Shown piece after piece: positions 9,214-18,671 of a stretch of DNA of 64,000 nt. The translations under genes were made by a program, and so were the position numbers. Each line of letters opens with the position of its first letter. Within the stretch, counting starts at the first letter, position 1. The notes under the pieces are model-generated. The model made no database searches. It was not told the origin of the DNA and worked only from the letters and a program-made list of their open reading frames with translations. Origin of the DNA: Lentilactobacillus otakiensis DSM 19908 = JCM 15040 (GTDB lineage Bacteria; Bacillota; Bacilli; Lactobacillales; Lactobacillaceae); the NCBI RefSeq assembly GCF_001434145.1, contig NZ_AZED01000013.1, positions 168,742 through 232,741 on the forward strand. The letters are read 5' to 3'.

Positions 9214-10767
9214 TTATTCCCATTCAATTGTTGCCGGTGGCTTGCTCGTAATGTCATACACTACGCGGTTAATGCCATCAACTTCGTTTACGATCCGAGT
9301 TGAAATGTTCTGCAGAACATCCCAAGGAATTCTTGCAAAGTCGGCAGTCATACCATCAACAGAGTTCACACCCCGGATAGCGATGGTGTAGTCGTAAGTC
9401 CGACCATCACCCATGACACCAACACTTCTAAAGCCTGGTAAAACAGTGAAGTATTGCCAGATATCACGATCAAGGCCGGCCTTTTTGATTTCATCTCTCA
9501 AAACCCAGTCACTATCGCGGACAATCTTCAACTTTTCAGGAGTGACTTCACCAAGTACACGAATTCCAAGACCTGGGCCTGGGAACGGCTGGCGCCATAC
9601 CAGGTTTTCAGGCATTCCCAGCTTTTCACCAATCTCACGAGCCTCATCTTTGAACAAGGTGTTCAGAGGTTCGATCAACTTGAACTTCATGTCCTTTGGC
9701 AATCCACCAACGTTATGGTGAGACTTAATTGTCTGAGCAGTATCAGTCCCACTTTCAACGACGTCGGTATAAAGTGTACCTTGGGCAAGAAAATCAATGC
9801 CGTCAAGTTTCTTGGCTTCATCGTTAAATACTTGAATAAATTCGTTACCGATGATCTTCCGTTTCTTTTCAGGATCGGAGACACCCTTTAATTTGGATAA
9901 GAATCGGTCCTGAGCATCGACTTTAATGATGTTCAAGCCAAACTTACCAACCAGGCTGTCCATGACTTCATCAGCCTCGTTCTTACGTAACAAACCGTGG
10001 TCAACAAAAATACTTGTCAGCTGGGTTCCAATTGCTTTATGCAAAAGAACACCAACAACACTTGAGTCAACGCCACCAGAAAGGCCCAGCAAGACCTTCT
10101 TGTCGCCGACTTCTTTTCTGATATGTTCGATCTGCAAATCAATGAAATCATCCATTGACCAGTTTGCTTCTGCGTGACAAACATTAAAGGCAAAGTTCTT
10201 CAAAATCTCGTTACCATACTTGGTATTCCGAACTTCAGCATGGAATTGAATTCCGTAGAAATTGCGGTCAGTATCCTGCATCGCAGAAATTGGACAGTTA
10301 CGGCTGGTTGCCACTGAGGTAAATCCGGTTGGTACTTCATTAACCAGATCACCATGACTCATCCATACCGGCTGCTCTCTTGGCAAACCTTTAAACAAAA
10401 CGGCATCATCTGAAGTGATCTGAATGTCTGCATGACCATATTCTGAGTCATCAGCCTTCTCCACTTCCCCATCAAGGGTATATGCCATAATCTGCATACC
10501 ATAACAGATTCCCAGGATTGGAATTCCCAGCTTAAAGATGTCTGGATCAACCTTCAAAGCGCCATCTTCGTACACACTATTTGGACCACCAGAGAAAATA
10601 ATTCCCTTGGGGTTCATGTCTTTAATCTGTTTTGCGGACAATGCGTGGGACTTAAGCTCTGAATATACGCCTAAGTCACGGATCCGTCTTGTAATCAGTT
10701 GGTTATACTGACTACCGAAATCCAGCACTAAAATCTTATCGAAGCTTGATAAGTCAACGTTTGCCAA
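9214..10767 (-). CDS. guaA: GMP synthase (glutamine-hydrolysing)
   Basis: Converts XMP, ATP and glutamine to GMP in the cytoplasm, the last step of guanine nucleotide synthesis. The class I amidotransferase domain has Cys88 (GICYGMQ), His176 and Glu178 (FHAEV). The ATP pyrophosphatase domain carries SGGVDSS (about 230-236), and the C-terminal dimerisation domain ends in the standard ATIEWE. I start at a TTG (10767): AAAGG lies 9 nt before it, giving [20 protein letters not shown] and 517 residues, matching lactobacillar GuaA. The upstream GTG at 10776 abuts the RBS and is unlikely. It sits 82 bp downstream of coaA; no purine riboswitch fits in that gap. Confidence 0.97.
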   Translation of the reverse strand: MANVDLSSFDKILVLDFGSQYNQLITRRIRDLGVYSELKSHALSAKQIKDMNPKGIIFSGGPNSVYEDGALKVDPDIFKLGIPILGICYGMQIMAYTLDGEVEKADDSEYGHADIQITSDDAVLFKGLPREQPVWMSHGDLVNEVPTGFTSVATSRNCPISAMQDTDRNFYGIQFHAEVRNTKYGNEILKNFAFNVCHAEANWSMDDFIDLQIEHIRKEVGDKKVLLGLSGGVDSSVVGVLLHKAIGTQLTSIFVDHGLLRKNEADEVMDSLVGKFGLNIIKVDAQDRFLSKLKGVSDPEKKRKIIGNEFIQVFNDEAKKLDGIDFLAQGTLYTDVVESGTDTAQTIKSHHNVGGLPKDMKFKLIEPLNTLFKDEAREIGEKLGMPENLVWRQPFPGPGLGIRVLGEVTPEKLKIVRDSDWVLRDEIKKAGLDRDIWQYFTVLPGFRSVGVMGDGRTYDYTIAIRGVNSVDGMTADFARIPWDVLQNISTRIVNEVDGINRVVYDITSKPPATIEWE

Positions 10768-10849
10768 ATCATACACCCTTTCAAAGTTCTTACATAAATA
10801 ATAAACGATTCAACTAGGTTTGGTCAACATTATTCTGAAAATCCAAACA

Positions 10850-11779
10850 TTAATATTTTCTCAGGTACAATCGATCGATCAAATGATTGTCCGTCTTATG
10901 CATTATCATATCAGCTCGTGACCGAGTTGGCAGGATATTTGCTCGAAGGTTCGGCAAGTCAATTGTGTCCCACACGCGGCGTGCCACGGCGAAAGCCTCG
11001 TCACGGTCGCCCTGAGCATAGTCATAATAATAGTTATCCGGATCTTGAAACGCCGTGTCCATCAGACGGCCAAACCGTTCCAAGTACCATTTTTCGATCA
11101 AATGCACATCAGCATCCATGTAAATTGAAAAATCAGTGAAATCGCTGACGTAAATCTGCTCATTACTTGGAAGCTGTAAGGTATTAATCCCTTCGATAAT
11201 TAGAACATCCGGGCGGTCAACCAGTTCAAACCGGTTGGGAATGATGTCATAGCTTTGATGGGAATATACCGGCGATTTAGTCACCGGCACTCCTGACTTA
11301 ACCTCATTTAAAAAGGCGATCAACTTCCGCATATCATAGCTCTCAGGGAATCCTTTTTTGTCATAAATGCCGCGTTTCTTCAATTCCGCATTTGAATACA
11401 GGAATCCATCGGTGGTAATTAACTTGATCGTCTCACCAGTGAAATAATTGGAAAGCAATTCCTCAAGCACCCGGGCAGTCGTTGATTTGCCGACAGCCAC
11501 GCTTCCGGAAATTCCGATAATAAATGGCACGGTTCGGACCTTTTTGCGCAGGAAGCGCGCCTTAGTCGTCTGCCATTGATCAAAATTATTCTTCTGCAAG
11601 CGAATCATATGCACCAATGGCTTATAAATGTCAGCCACATCCTGCAACGAAATTTGATCATTAAACGCCTTAATGTGTCGTAATTCATTGGAAGTCAACG
11701 GCAGATCAACTTCACTGTCATTATTAAAATGTTTCCATTCATTTTTGGTGAACGAATAATAATTAATTAAATCATCCAT
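10850..11779 (-). CDS. coaA: Type I pantothenate kinase
   Basis: Phosphorylates pantothenate with ATP, the first and controlling step of coenzyme A synthesis. The 309-residue length and N terminus (YYSFTKNEWKHF) are standard for bacterial CoaA. It has the P-loop GSVAVGKST (about residues 91-99), the LITTDGFLY segment with the catalytic Asp, the YSHQSYDI segment, and DVLIIEGINTLQ. GGAG lies 7 nt before the ATG. It is transcribed in the same direction as guaA with no clear terminator between them. Confidence 0.96.
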   Translation of the reverse strand: MDDLINYYSFTKNEWKHFNNDSEVDLPLTSNELRHIKAFNDQISLQDVADIYKPLVHMIRLQKNNFDQWQTTKARFLRKKVRTVPFIIGISGSVAVGKSTTARVLEELLSNYFTGETIKLITTDGFLYSNAELKKRGIYDKKGFPESYDMRKLIAFLNEVKSGVPVTKSPVYSHQSYDIIPNRFELVDRPDVLIIEGINTLQLPSNEQIYVSDFTDFSIYMDADVHLIEKWYLERFGRLMDTAFQDPDNYYYDYAQGDRDEAFAVARRVWDTIDLPNLRANILPTRSRADMIMHKTDNHLIDRLYLRKY

Positions 11780-11900
11780 GCTTTTTCTCCGGTATCCTTT
11801 ACTTAACCTAACAAGTATAACATTTAGTACTCACTCCATGTTGACTCACAATCCACAAATTAATTACAAAAAAATCGGACCATTACGATCCGATTACTGA

Positions 11901-14195
11901 CTAATTGAGTTCGTATTCATCTTTTGGAACCGTATCGAAAATCGGTGATAGTTCTTTGATTGCCACCACTGTCAATCGATGCATGGCCCGAGTAGCAATC
12001 GTATACACAAGCTGCCGATCACTTTCATCTGGGTAGCATGCCTTGGAGGCATCCCACATGATGACGCTATCGAATTCCAACCCTTTGGCAAGATAGGATG
12101 GCACAACGATAATGCCTTTGACCAGCCGCTGGTTCTCAGTTCGAATCAATGTCGACTTAACACCAAGTTCGGCTAATTTACCGCTCAGTTCTTTACACTC
12201 TTTCAAAGTTTTACCAATGATGGCAGTCGTTTCATGATCAGCCAGATTCAGATCAGATTGCTGCTTAACTTGTTCGACCGCGGCATCCATCCCATCCTTA
12301 ACGTAAATGTGAGGCAGGTCGCCTTGCCGGTTAAATGGAATGATGTTTTCACCGTTGGTAAGCAAATGTTTGGTAAAGTTGGTAATCTGCTCGGTTGAAC
12401 GATATGATTTGGTCAATTGTACGACTCGCGTCTTATCCTCAGGGAACATGCTGCCAAGTTCGCCTAACAGCTTCCGGCTGTTTTCATGGGTAAAAATGGC
12501 TTGATTCAAATCGCCAAGCAACGTAAATCGGGTTCTTGGGAAACTGAACTTTAAGAATGCCAGTTGAAATGCCGAATAATCCTGCACTTCATCAATAAAC
12601 AGATACCGGATATCCTTATCGCCACGTTTACCAGTCATTAAATCATACAGGTAAATATACGTTGACGCGTCAGCCAATGATAATCGCCCCTTCTTCAAAC
12701 GACCAACTGTCGCTTTAATTTCTTCCTGCCACATGTCATCGGTGATATCAAAATCAGTTAACTTGATGATCTTCGGAATGGCCCGCAACATATGGACAAA
12801 TTGATTATTGATACTCAGCCAGTGATTCCGGGCAATTTGCCGTTGAACTTTTCTAAATGATTTGATCACAATTCTTCGAGCGAGGAACTTAAACTCTTTG
12901 TCAGAATTCAAGATTTCTTCTTCACCCTCTGAGTGGAATTGCTGAATCTCTTCTTTTGATAGGTTTTGGACAGCATCTTCAACCCACTTTTTCTTCATTT
13001 CAACGTGAATCTTTCGGTTCAGAATCTTCATCAATTCTTCTTTGGTCGATTCCAACCGGTTACGCAAGTTGTAGTTCTCATTGAAGCCATAATAAATTTC
13101 AGCAATCTTTTCCTTAGGGATCAACACAGTTCCATTAAACATCAAGTTTCTAAAGCGCATGTCTTCCTTGTTCAAATGATTGGCATAAGCGCTGACTGCC
13201 CGGAAGTAATCCAAGCTGCCCTTGATATCATTGAGCTTTTGAGCCTGCTTGTCCAGTTGTTCGGTGAACCGTTCAGACAAAGTTTCGACTTGCACGCTCG
13301 GCAAACGATGGGAACTATATTGAAAGAAAGTCATTTGGACCATGTTTTGCTCACCTAATTCGGGGAGCACTTGGTTGATGTAGTCGTTAAACAACTGGTT
13401 AGGTGAGAACAAAATAATTTGGCCGGAATGCAAATTGCCACGATATTGGTAAAGCAGGAAGGCGACCCGCTGCAGAACTGCGGCAGTTTTCCCTGAACCA
13501 GCCGATCCTTGAACGAACAGCAAATCAGAATCGGTATCCCGAATAATCTGGTTTTGTTCCTTTTGAATGGTGGTGACAATACTCTTCATCTTGGTGTCAG
13601 AACGATTGCTTAAAGCATCCAGCAACATTTGATCGCCGACCACTTCTTCAGTATCGAAGACGGTCTTGATTTTTGAATTTTCAATTTGGAATTGACGCTT
13701 TAATTTCACGTCAACGGTCTGTTCACCATCGGGCGTCATGTAAGTGACATCACCGATTCCACCGTTATAGTAGATACTCGAGATTGGTGCCCGCCAGTCG
13801 TAAATTAAATAATGATCCGGCTGGTCAGTAAATGAAGCCATCCCAATATAGATGGTCTCATCACGTTTCTCGTCTCCTTCACGGAAATCAATCCGTGCAA
13901 AATAAGGATTCTTCTCAAGCTTGTTGAGAGTACCAAGTTCTCGGGCGGCATGTTCCTGGCGATTTTCACGTTCGGAAAGCATCTGCTGTTGCTGCCGAAT
14001 AGACATGGCAGTTTCCATCATTCCGCTGTAGGTTTCCGTCTTGAGACGCACATCATTATTAAAATTTCTGTTGATATCCTTCACATCACGCTTGGTTGAC
14101 TTGATCTTTTTCTCAAGGTCCTTTTGTGAAATATGAATCTCATCAATGACGTGGTCCAAGTGGTGTTGTTCTTGTGTTTTGATATTATCTGCCAT
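11901..14195 (-). CDS. helD: HelD-like RNA polymerase recycling helicase
   Basis: A 764-residue superfamily 1 ATPase close in size to Bacillus HelD (774). The N terminus (about 1-100) is a charged antiparallel coiled coil of the sort that inserts into RNA polymerase. Walker A is GSAGSGKTA (about 231-239), Walker B is FIDEVQDYS, and later motifs GDLNQAIF, LTKSYRST and AKGLEFDSV are present. HelD frees stalled RNA polymerase from DNA and nucleic acid. It is a single-gene unit. A UvrD-type DNA repair helicase is the alternative, but the coiled-coil start and length favour HelD. Confidence 0.88.
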   Translation of the reverse strand: MADNIKTQEQHHLDHVIDEIHISQKDLEKKIKSTKRDVKDINRNFNNDVRLKTETYSGMMETAMSIRQQQQMLSERENRQEHAARELGTLNKLEKNPYFARIDFREGDEKRDETIYIGMASFTDQPDHYLIYDWRAPISSIYYNGGIGDVTYMTPDGEQTVDVKLKRQFQIENSKIKTVFDTEEVVGDQMLLDALSNRSDTKMKSIVTTIQKEQNQIIRDTDSDLLFVQGSAGSGKTAAVLQRVAFLLYQYRGNLHSGQIILFSPNQLFNDYINQVLPELGEQNMVQMTFFQYSSHRLPSVQVETLSERFTEQLDKQAQKLNDIKGSLDYFRAVSAYANHLNKEDMRFRNLMFNGTVLIPKEKIAEIYYGFNENYNLRNRLESTKEELMKILNRKIHVEMKKKWVEDAVQNLSKEEIQQFHSEGEEEILNSDKEFKFLARRIVIKSFRKVQRQIARNHWLSINNQFVHMLRAIPKIIKLTDFDITDDMWQEEIKATVGRLKKGRLSLADASTYIYLYDLMTGKRGDKDIRYLFIDEVQDYSAFQLAFLKFSFPRTRFTLLGDLNQAIFTHENSRKLLGELGSMFPEDKTRVVQLTKSYRSTEQITNFTKHLLTNGENIIPFNRQGDLPHIYVKDGMDAAVEQVKQQSDLNLADHETTAIIGKTLKECKELSGKLAELGVKSTLIRTENQRLVKGIIVVPSYLAKGLEFDSVIMWDASKACYPDESDRQLVYTIATRAMHRLTVVAIKELSPIFDTVPKDEYELN

Positions 14196-14384
14196 TAATT
14201 TACCCCCTATAACTTGACTTAATAGTTTAGCATAAAAACGTTACCAATACAAAAAACATTATCGTTTTGGTCTTAAAGTTAACAATTCATGCCACAATTG
14301 TAAGATTGGTATACTTGTAAATGTTGCGTTATGATATGATATAATTTAGATGTTTTAAATAATTGTATACTTAGGAGGACGCTC

Positions 14385-15038
14385 ATGACTATTTCACTAT
14401 ATTTCGTTCGACATGGCCAGACGTATTTAAACAAATATCACCGCATTCAAGGTGTCATCGACTCCCCGTTAACTGACAAGGGAATTGCCGATGCCATCGA
14501 TGCCGGGAAACGCCTCAAACAGATTCCCTTTGACGCGGCTTATAGCAGTGATACCTCCAGAGCAATGAAAACTGGAGCATTAATTTTAAAAGAAAATCCA
14601 TCTGAAGTAAAGAATCCTGTTCCAGTCAGCGCCTTTCGTGAACTGAACTTCGGTTACTACGAAGGTGAAGATGATGTGAAGACCTGGCATACAATTGGTG
14701 GCCCAATCGGCGTCAACTCATTCCATGGTCTGATTGCCAAATTTGGTATCAGCAAGGCCGAGGACATGATTGCCGCAGCTGATCCCTACAAAGATGCCGA
14801 GAGCGGCGAAGCGTTCTGGAATCGGCTCAAACCTGCCATTGATCAAGTGGTTGCCAATGCCGAAGATGGTGACAAAATCTTGCTGGCCACTCATGGCACT
14901 TTGATTCGAAACGTAGTTGCCAAGTGGAGCGATATTCCAGTGGATGTTTCAACCAAGAACGGCAGTGTTACCAAGGTTAACTGGGATGGGAAGAACTATT
15001 CCGTTGAGTATTTTAATAATGTGAGTGAAGATTTATAA
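14385..15038 (+). CDS. Histidine phosphatase family protein
   Basis: A 217-residue phosphoglycerate-mutase-like phosphatase. FVRHGQTYLN (about residues 7-16) carries the phospho-accepting His in the RHG motif; YSSDTSRAMKTG, FRELNFGYYEGE and the second catalytic His in LLATHGTLIRN are in place. The family removes phosphate from small metabolites or proteins; the substrate is unknown. AGGAGG lies 7 nt before the ATG. It is followed after 16 bp by a small antitoxin-like gene and then a terminator, so the two are one operon. Confidence 0.88.
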   Translation: MTISLYFVRHGQTYLNKYHRIQGVIDSPLTDKGIADAIDAGKRLKQIPFDAAYSSDTSRAMKTGALILKENPSEVKNPVPVSAFRELNFGYYEGEDDVKTWHTIGGPIGVNSFHGLIAKFGISKAEDMIAAADPYKDAESGEAFWNRLKPAIDQVVANAEDGDKILLATHGTLIRNVVAKWSDIPVDVSTKNGSVTKVNWDGKNYSVEYFNNVSEDL

Positions 15039-15054
15039 ACTGTGAGGTCAGCAA

Positions 15055-15237
15055 ATGAAAGATTCAACTACTTCAAGCCAAGACCTAATTAATCACTTTT
15101 CTCATTATTCTGATCAAATAATTGACTTAAACAAAGCTTTAATTGTAAAGAGGCCAAATAACAAAAATGTTGTCTTGGTTCCTCAATCCGAATTTAACGC
15201 TTGGATTAAATCAGAACAAGTTTCTAACAACGACTAG
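15055..15237 (+). CDS. Orphan Phd/YefM-like antitoxin
   Basis: A 60-residue protein whose centre matches the plan of Phd/YefM antitoxins: LINHFSHYSDQI (dimer and DNA-binding helix region), then ALIVKRPNNKNVVLVPQSEFNAW, where YefM has a similar VTRKxxKNVVxxSxxEYN stretch. The C-terminal toxin-neutralising tail is very short (about ten residues). No RelE, YoeB or Doc-like toxin lies next to it. It may be a remnant, or a stand-alone repressor acting with the upstream phosphatase gene. GAGGTC serves as RBS. Confidence 0.6.
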   Translation: MKDSTTSSQDLINHFSHYSDQIIDLNKALIVKRPNNKNVVLVPQSEFNAWIKSEQVSNND

Positions 15238-15245
15238 CCTTTAAA

Positions 15246-15280
15246 GACCGTGAGCAAATACAACTCACGGCCTTTTTTAT
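15246..15280 (+). terminator. Terminator of phosphatase/antitoxin operon
   Basis: CCGTGAG (15248-15254) pairs with CTCACGG (15264-15270) over a 9-nt loop and is followed by CCTTTTTTAT. Confidence 0.8.
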
Positions 15281-15370
15281 GGAATTTATTAAACCACAAG
15301 AATTTGAAGAAAATGTGAACGTGTGCGAGTGCCAGGCTCTGTTATAATATAGGCGACAGGGGGTCACATC

Positions 15371-16561
15371 ATGAAGAAAATTCTACCTTTAATTGCCGTT
15401 GGTCTGGCAGGCGTCCTTTTGCTTGCAGGCTGTGGCCACAAAAAAGCCGACATGGAAGATGCCACGACGGCACCCAGCAATTCGACTAAATTAAACAATT
15501 TGCTCACACCCGCAAAGGTTAAGGTGCCCGAAGACTCGCAGACTTCTAACAATGATCAATTGTATTCCCAGTTCTATAAAAAAGATGGTCAATGGTACTG
15601 GAAGTTGACGTCACAACAAGATGGCACTATTGACAATAGTCAGATTAAATCACTGAAATCAACTAACCAAACTGACGTTTATAATTTCTCAATGGTCAGC
15701 AATCAAAACAAAAAGTACAATTTAAAGTTTAATTGGATTAACGGTGGCCACCAGGCCTACACGGTCAATGCCGCCTATCATAACGTTGACAGCAACTTCA
15801 TTCTCGCTGATGCCAAGGTTTCTGGGCAATGGCAGACAGGTGCACCAGAGGCTATTCAGGGCACTTGGGCAACCGATTTTGCCAACAATTCAGGCAGTGA
15901 TGCCCAAAAACTGCCATTTACCAAGCAATTCTTGAATATTACCGCCAGTGCCACTAGCAGTTTCCTCAACGAGTATGACAGCAATCACCGTCTATACAAC
16001 TCCGAAACCAGCAATAAGACCACTAATTTATTCTATAAAGAAAATGGTAATGACAGTTATGTACTTAAATCATACAATGCCAACCAAACACCGGTTGTTT
16101 ACAGCATTTCTGTCGTCAACAATAATCAGATCAAAGTCGACGGACTAACAACTGGAAGCCTGATAATGTCTAAATCAGCAACCAGCTCCACCACCGCAGC
16201 GTCCGCCTCATCAGCCAGTTCTCAATCCGGGTCGGTGGCAAGCAGCACCACTACTAATGCCAACAGCAACCACTTAACTGACCAGCAGGTGGTTAACTGG
16301 ATTTGGCCATACGTTCAGGCAAAATATCCCAATATGAATGTCGCCTCAACTGACTTCACCTACATGCCACAGATGAAAGACGGCCAACTTTATGTCAATG
16401 TCCTTGAAAACCATAATGCCGCTGCCTTCAAGAAGAGTGGCGTCGACACTGGCACCAATCCACAAGTTGCCAGCTTCAGAGTGACTGCCAGTGGTGCTTT
16501 GCAGCAGATGAACGCGACAACTGGTGATTGGACCACCGTTTCGAGTGGTTACAATGGCTAA
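15371..16561 (+). CDS. Lipoprotein of unknown function
   Basis: A 396-residue exported lipoprotein: basic start MKKILPLIAVGLAGVLLLAGCG, with lipobox LLAGC and Cys21 as the lipidated residue. Residues 50-265 form a beta-rich region (FYKKDGQWYWKL, KYNLKFNWINGG), then a Ser/Ala/Thr-rich linker (about 268-300), then a C-terminal domain (about 302-396, LTDQQVVNWIWPYV to TTVSSGYNG). The two-domain pattern is common in lactobacillar lipoproteins with DUF assignments, but I cannot name the family. An AGGGGG RBS precedes the ATG; the gene is monocistronic. Confidence 0.8.
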   Translation: MKKILPLIAVGLAGVLLLAGCGHKKADMEDATTAPSNSTKLNNLLTPAKVKVPEDSQTSNNDQLYSQFYKKDGQWYWKLTSQQDGTIDNSQIKSLKSTNQTDVYNFSMVSNQNKKYNLKFNWINGGHQAYTVNAAYHNVDSNFILADAKVSGQWQTGAPEAIQGTWATDFANNSGSDAQKLPFTKQFLNITASATSSFLNEYDSNHRLYNSETSNKTTNLFYKENGNDSYVLKSYNANQTPVVYSISVVNNNQIKVDGLTTGSLIMSKSATSSTTAASASSASSQSGSVASSTTTNANSNHLTDQQVVNWIWPYVQAKYPNMNVASTDFTYMPQMKDGQLYVNVLENHNAAAFKKSGVDTGTNPQVASFRVTASGALQQMNATTGDWTTVSSGYNG

Positions 16562-16563
16562 TA

Positions 16564-16593
16564 TTTAAGCATCAATTTAAGCATCAATTTAAG
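16564..16593. repeat. Short 12-bp tandem repeat
   Basis: TTTAAGCATCAA occurs twice in a row (16564-16587) followed by a partial third copy, immediately after the lipoprotein stop codon. No role is evident; probably slippage. Confidence 0.6.
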
Positions 16594-16669
16594 TGTTAAT
16601 TGGTTTTTGAACAGTTTCTTAAACAGCTATGTTTGATTACACTGGTATTGAATTGTCACTAAAACTAAC

Positions 16670-16714
16670 AAAGAACTGGAATCCGGCCTTTAGTCGGAGA
16701 TCCCAGTTCTTTTT
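16670..16714. terminator. Bidirectional terminator, lipoprotein/marR
   Basis: AAAGAACTGG and flanking bases (16670-16685) pair with 16695-16712 and are followed by TTTTTATTTTT. It separates convergent genes; the marR stop codon overlaps its T tract. Confidence 0.8.
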
Positions 16715-17216
16715 ATTTTTCCTTCCCCTTCGTTACCATTGCTAAAAAGCTCTGGCGCATACTTGCTAGTCTTTGTTTGTCATTTGGACCATTATATTTT
16801 GCTGCCATCCCAGCAATTATGGTCTGAAATAGTTTAGCAAGTTTATCCTGATCAGCATCACTCAATAAATTCCAGCCCGAAATTTCAGATTGATGTCCTT
16901 CGCTGATTACTTGTTTCCCAGCAGCAGTCAAATTAATTAATGTCACTCGCTTATCCTTCTTTGAGTGATTTTTCTGAACCAATCCCTTTTTGACCAGCTT
17001 GTTCACAAATTCAGTAACCGACGGCGCTGAGATTGATAACCCCTCAGCCAATTCCTTTTGGGATTGACCATCCCGCTCACTTAGTGCATAGAGAATGTTT
17101 CCTTGGCCTTGGTAGAATAAGTCTGGACTATCTTTCCCGCGCATCTCCAAAGCAAAATATAATAGCAAATCAAAAAAATTTTCAGTTAGTTCATGTTGCT
17201 TTAATTCGTCAGACAT
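16713..17216 (-). CDS. MarR family transcriptional regulator
   Basis: A 167-residue winged-helix regulator: helical dimer segments at both ends and the wHTH at about residues 45-110 (QKELAEGLSISAPSVTEFVNKLVKKGLV recognition region, wing KKDKRVTLINLT). It lies divergent from an alpha/beta hydrolase gene, and the shared 163-bp gap holds a 15-bp inverted repeat over the hydrolase promoter. That arrangement indicates repression of both genes, relieved by a small ligand. GAGGAATT is the RBS. Confidence 0.9.
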   Translation of the reverse strand: MSDELKQHELTENFFDLLLYFALEMRGKDSPDLFYQGQGNILYALSERDGQSQKELAEGLSISAPSVTEFVNKLVKKGLVQKNHSKKDKRVTLINLTAAGKQVISEGHQSEISGWNLLSDADQDKLAKLFQTIIAGMAAKYNGPNDKQRLASMRQSFLAMVTKGKEK

Positions 17217-17268
17217 TCTAATTCCTCCGCTATTTTTTAAATTAGTATAACATAATTTCGGTTTATAG

Positions 17269-17317
17269 TAAGGGCCCCTAAATTTTTATTGACATTTTAT
17301 TTAGGGGGCCTTATTAT
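17269..17317 (+). promoter_or_regulatory. Hydrolase promoter with MarR-type operator
   Basis: TTGACA (17289-17294) and TATTAT (17312-17317) are exactly 17 bp apart. TAAGGGCCCCTAAAT (17269-17283) and ATTTAGGGGGCCTTA (17299-17313) form an inverted repeat with one mismatch; the first arm lies just upstream of -35 and the second fills the spacer into -10. A minus-strand TTACTA/TATACT pair for marR overlaps the first arm. The GC-rich arms stand out in an AT-rich gap. Confidence 0.75.
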
Positions 17318-17379
17318 ATTTGGGTACCAAGATGACCCAATCGTCATTTAATAAAATTTGATTTGCGAGGTGTTCCATT

Positions 17380-18552
17380 ATGAAATTAATATTTAATGAC
17401 CCAACATTTTCCTTCGAAACAATCAGGACATTAGGTTACAGCGCTTATGGCGGTTCTGACCTCAGTGAGGTTGTTACAACTGCCAACAAAATTAATGATG
17501 GTGACTTTGAAAGTTGGTACACCAACTGGAATGCATTAGCAGTACATGTCAATAACCGGGCAAAGTCATTCGAAAATTCCGGTGAGCTTTTGAGCGCCGG
17601 ACAAAATTATCTGAAAGCTTCCAACTATTTTCGGACGGCTGAATTCTTCTTACATGGCCGTCCAGACGATCCCCGTTTAATATCAACCTGGGAAAATAGC
17701 CGAGAAACGTTTAGAACGGGTATTCAGCTTTCCGCCCAAAACGTGGAATTTGTTGAAATCCCATACGAAAATACAACCATGCCAGGATATTTCTATTGGC
17801 TGGATGACAAGCCACGCCCAACATTACTTGTTCATGGTGGCTATGATTCTACTGGCGAGGAACTATATTTTCAAATTGTTATTGATGCCCTGGCTCATGG
17901 CTACAACATTCTGACCTTTGAAGGACCAGGCCAAGGTGAAATGGTCCGAAAGCAGAAGCTTGCATTCCGTCCCGACTGGGAAAACGTCGTCTCACCTGCA
18001 ATCGACTTTCTGGAAACAAAACCGGTTGTTGATAACAAACGGATCGCGTTAATGGGAATTAGCTTCGGCGGATTGCTTGCCCCACGAGCTGCTGCATTTG
18101 ATCACCGGATTGCTGCTGTAATTGCAGACGACGGACTATTCTCTTTTGATTTTTTTGATGCGTTTGCGGCACGCGGACATCACACACACGACTTCGGTGG
18201 GATAGAAAAAATCATTCAAAAGTTGATGGCTGAAAGTACGCAAGTTCGCTGGGTTATTGAGAATGGTATGTTTACATTTGGAGCTAAATCTGTACAAGAG
18301 CTATTTCAGCTAACACAAAAGTATACGTTGAAAAATGTTGCCGAAAAAATCGAGTGCCCCGTGTTAGTATGTGATGCAGCCAATGATGGCTTCTTCAAAG
18401 GACAGCCAGAATTATTGTATAGTCATCTAAAATCTTCGAAAACGTTGATGAAATTTGATCAGACTGACGGCGCACAGGAGCATTGTCAAATAGGGGCAAT
18501 CAAATATTATAATCAGAAGGTGTTTCAATGGTTGAATAAAAGCCTCAAATAA
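17380..18552 (+). CDS. Alpha/beta hydrolase (FrsA/DUF1100-like)
   Basis: A 390-residue hydrolase with a helical N-terminal cap (about 1-120) and an alpha/beta core. The catalytic triad is visible: Ser228 in GISFGG, an Asp in VCDAANDGF (332 or 336) and His368 in AQEHCQIG; the oxyanion segment is LLVHGGYDST. This plan matches the group that includes 2,6-dihydroxypseudooxynicotine hydrolase and FrsA-like proteins, acting on small esters or C-C bonds; the substrate is unknown. The divergent MarR regulator and operator suggest induction by an aromatic or ester compound. Confidence 0.85.
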   Translation: MKLIFNDPTFSFETIRTLGYSAYGGSDLSEVVTTANKINDGDFESWYTNWNALAVHVNNRAKSFENSGELLSAGQNYLKASNYFRTAEFFLHGRPDDPRLISTWENSRETFRTGIQLSAQNVEFVEIPYENTTMPGYFYWLDDKPRPTLLVHGGYDSTGEELYFQIVIDALAHGYNILTFEGPGQGEMVRKQKLAFRPDWENVVSPAIDFLETKPVVDNKRIALMGISFGGLLAPRAAAFDHRIAAVIADDGLFSFDFFDAFAARGHHTHDFGGIEKIIQKLMAESTQVRWVIENGMFTFGAKSVQELFQLTQKYTLKNVAEKIECPVLVCDAANDGFFKGQPELLYSHLKSSKTLMKFDQTDGAQEHCQIGAIKYYNQKVFQWLNKSLK

Positions 18553-18608
18553 TAAGTTTCTCTTCTAAGATGTCTTTCTCAGTAATCGCGCCACCCTTTT
18601 AAATAAGT

Positions 18609-18671
18609 AAAAAACGCATTGATTCAATTTGTGAGAATTCAAATTCTCCAAATCAATTCAATGCGTTTTTC
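18609..18671. terminator. Long bidirectional terminator hairpin
   Basis: AAAAACGCATTGATTCAATTTG pairs with CAAATCAATTCAATGCGTTTTT (few mismatches); the intervening bases contain a further GAGAATT/AATTCTC hairpin. It serves the hydrolase (plus) and merR (minus). Confidence 0.8.

Noticed and set aside
9413-9891. Two long frames opposite guaA
   Set aside because: Antisense to a highly conserved enzyme; no RBS or family resemblance.
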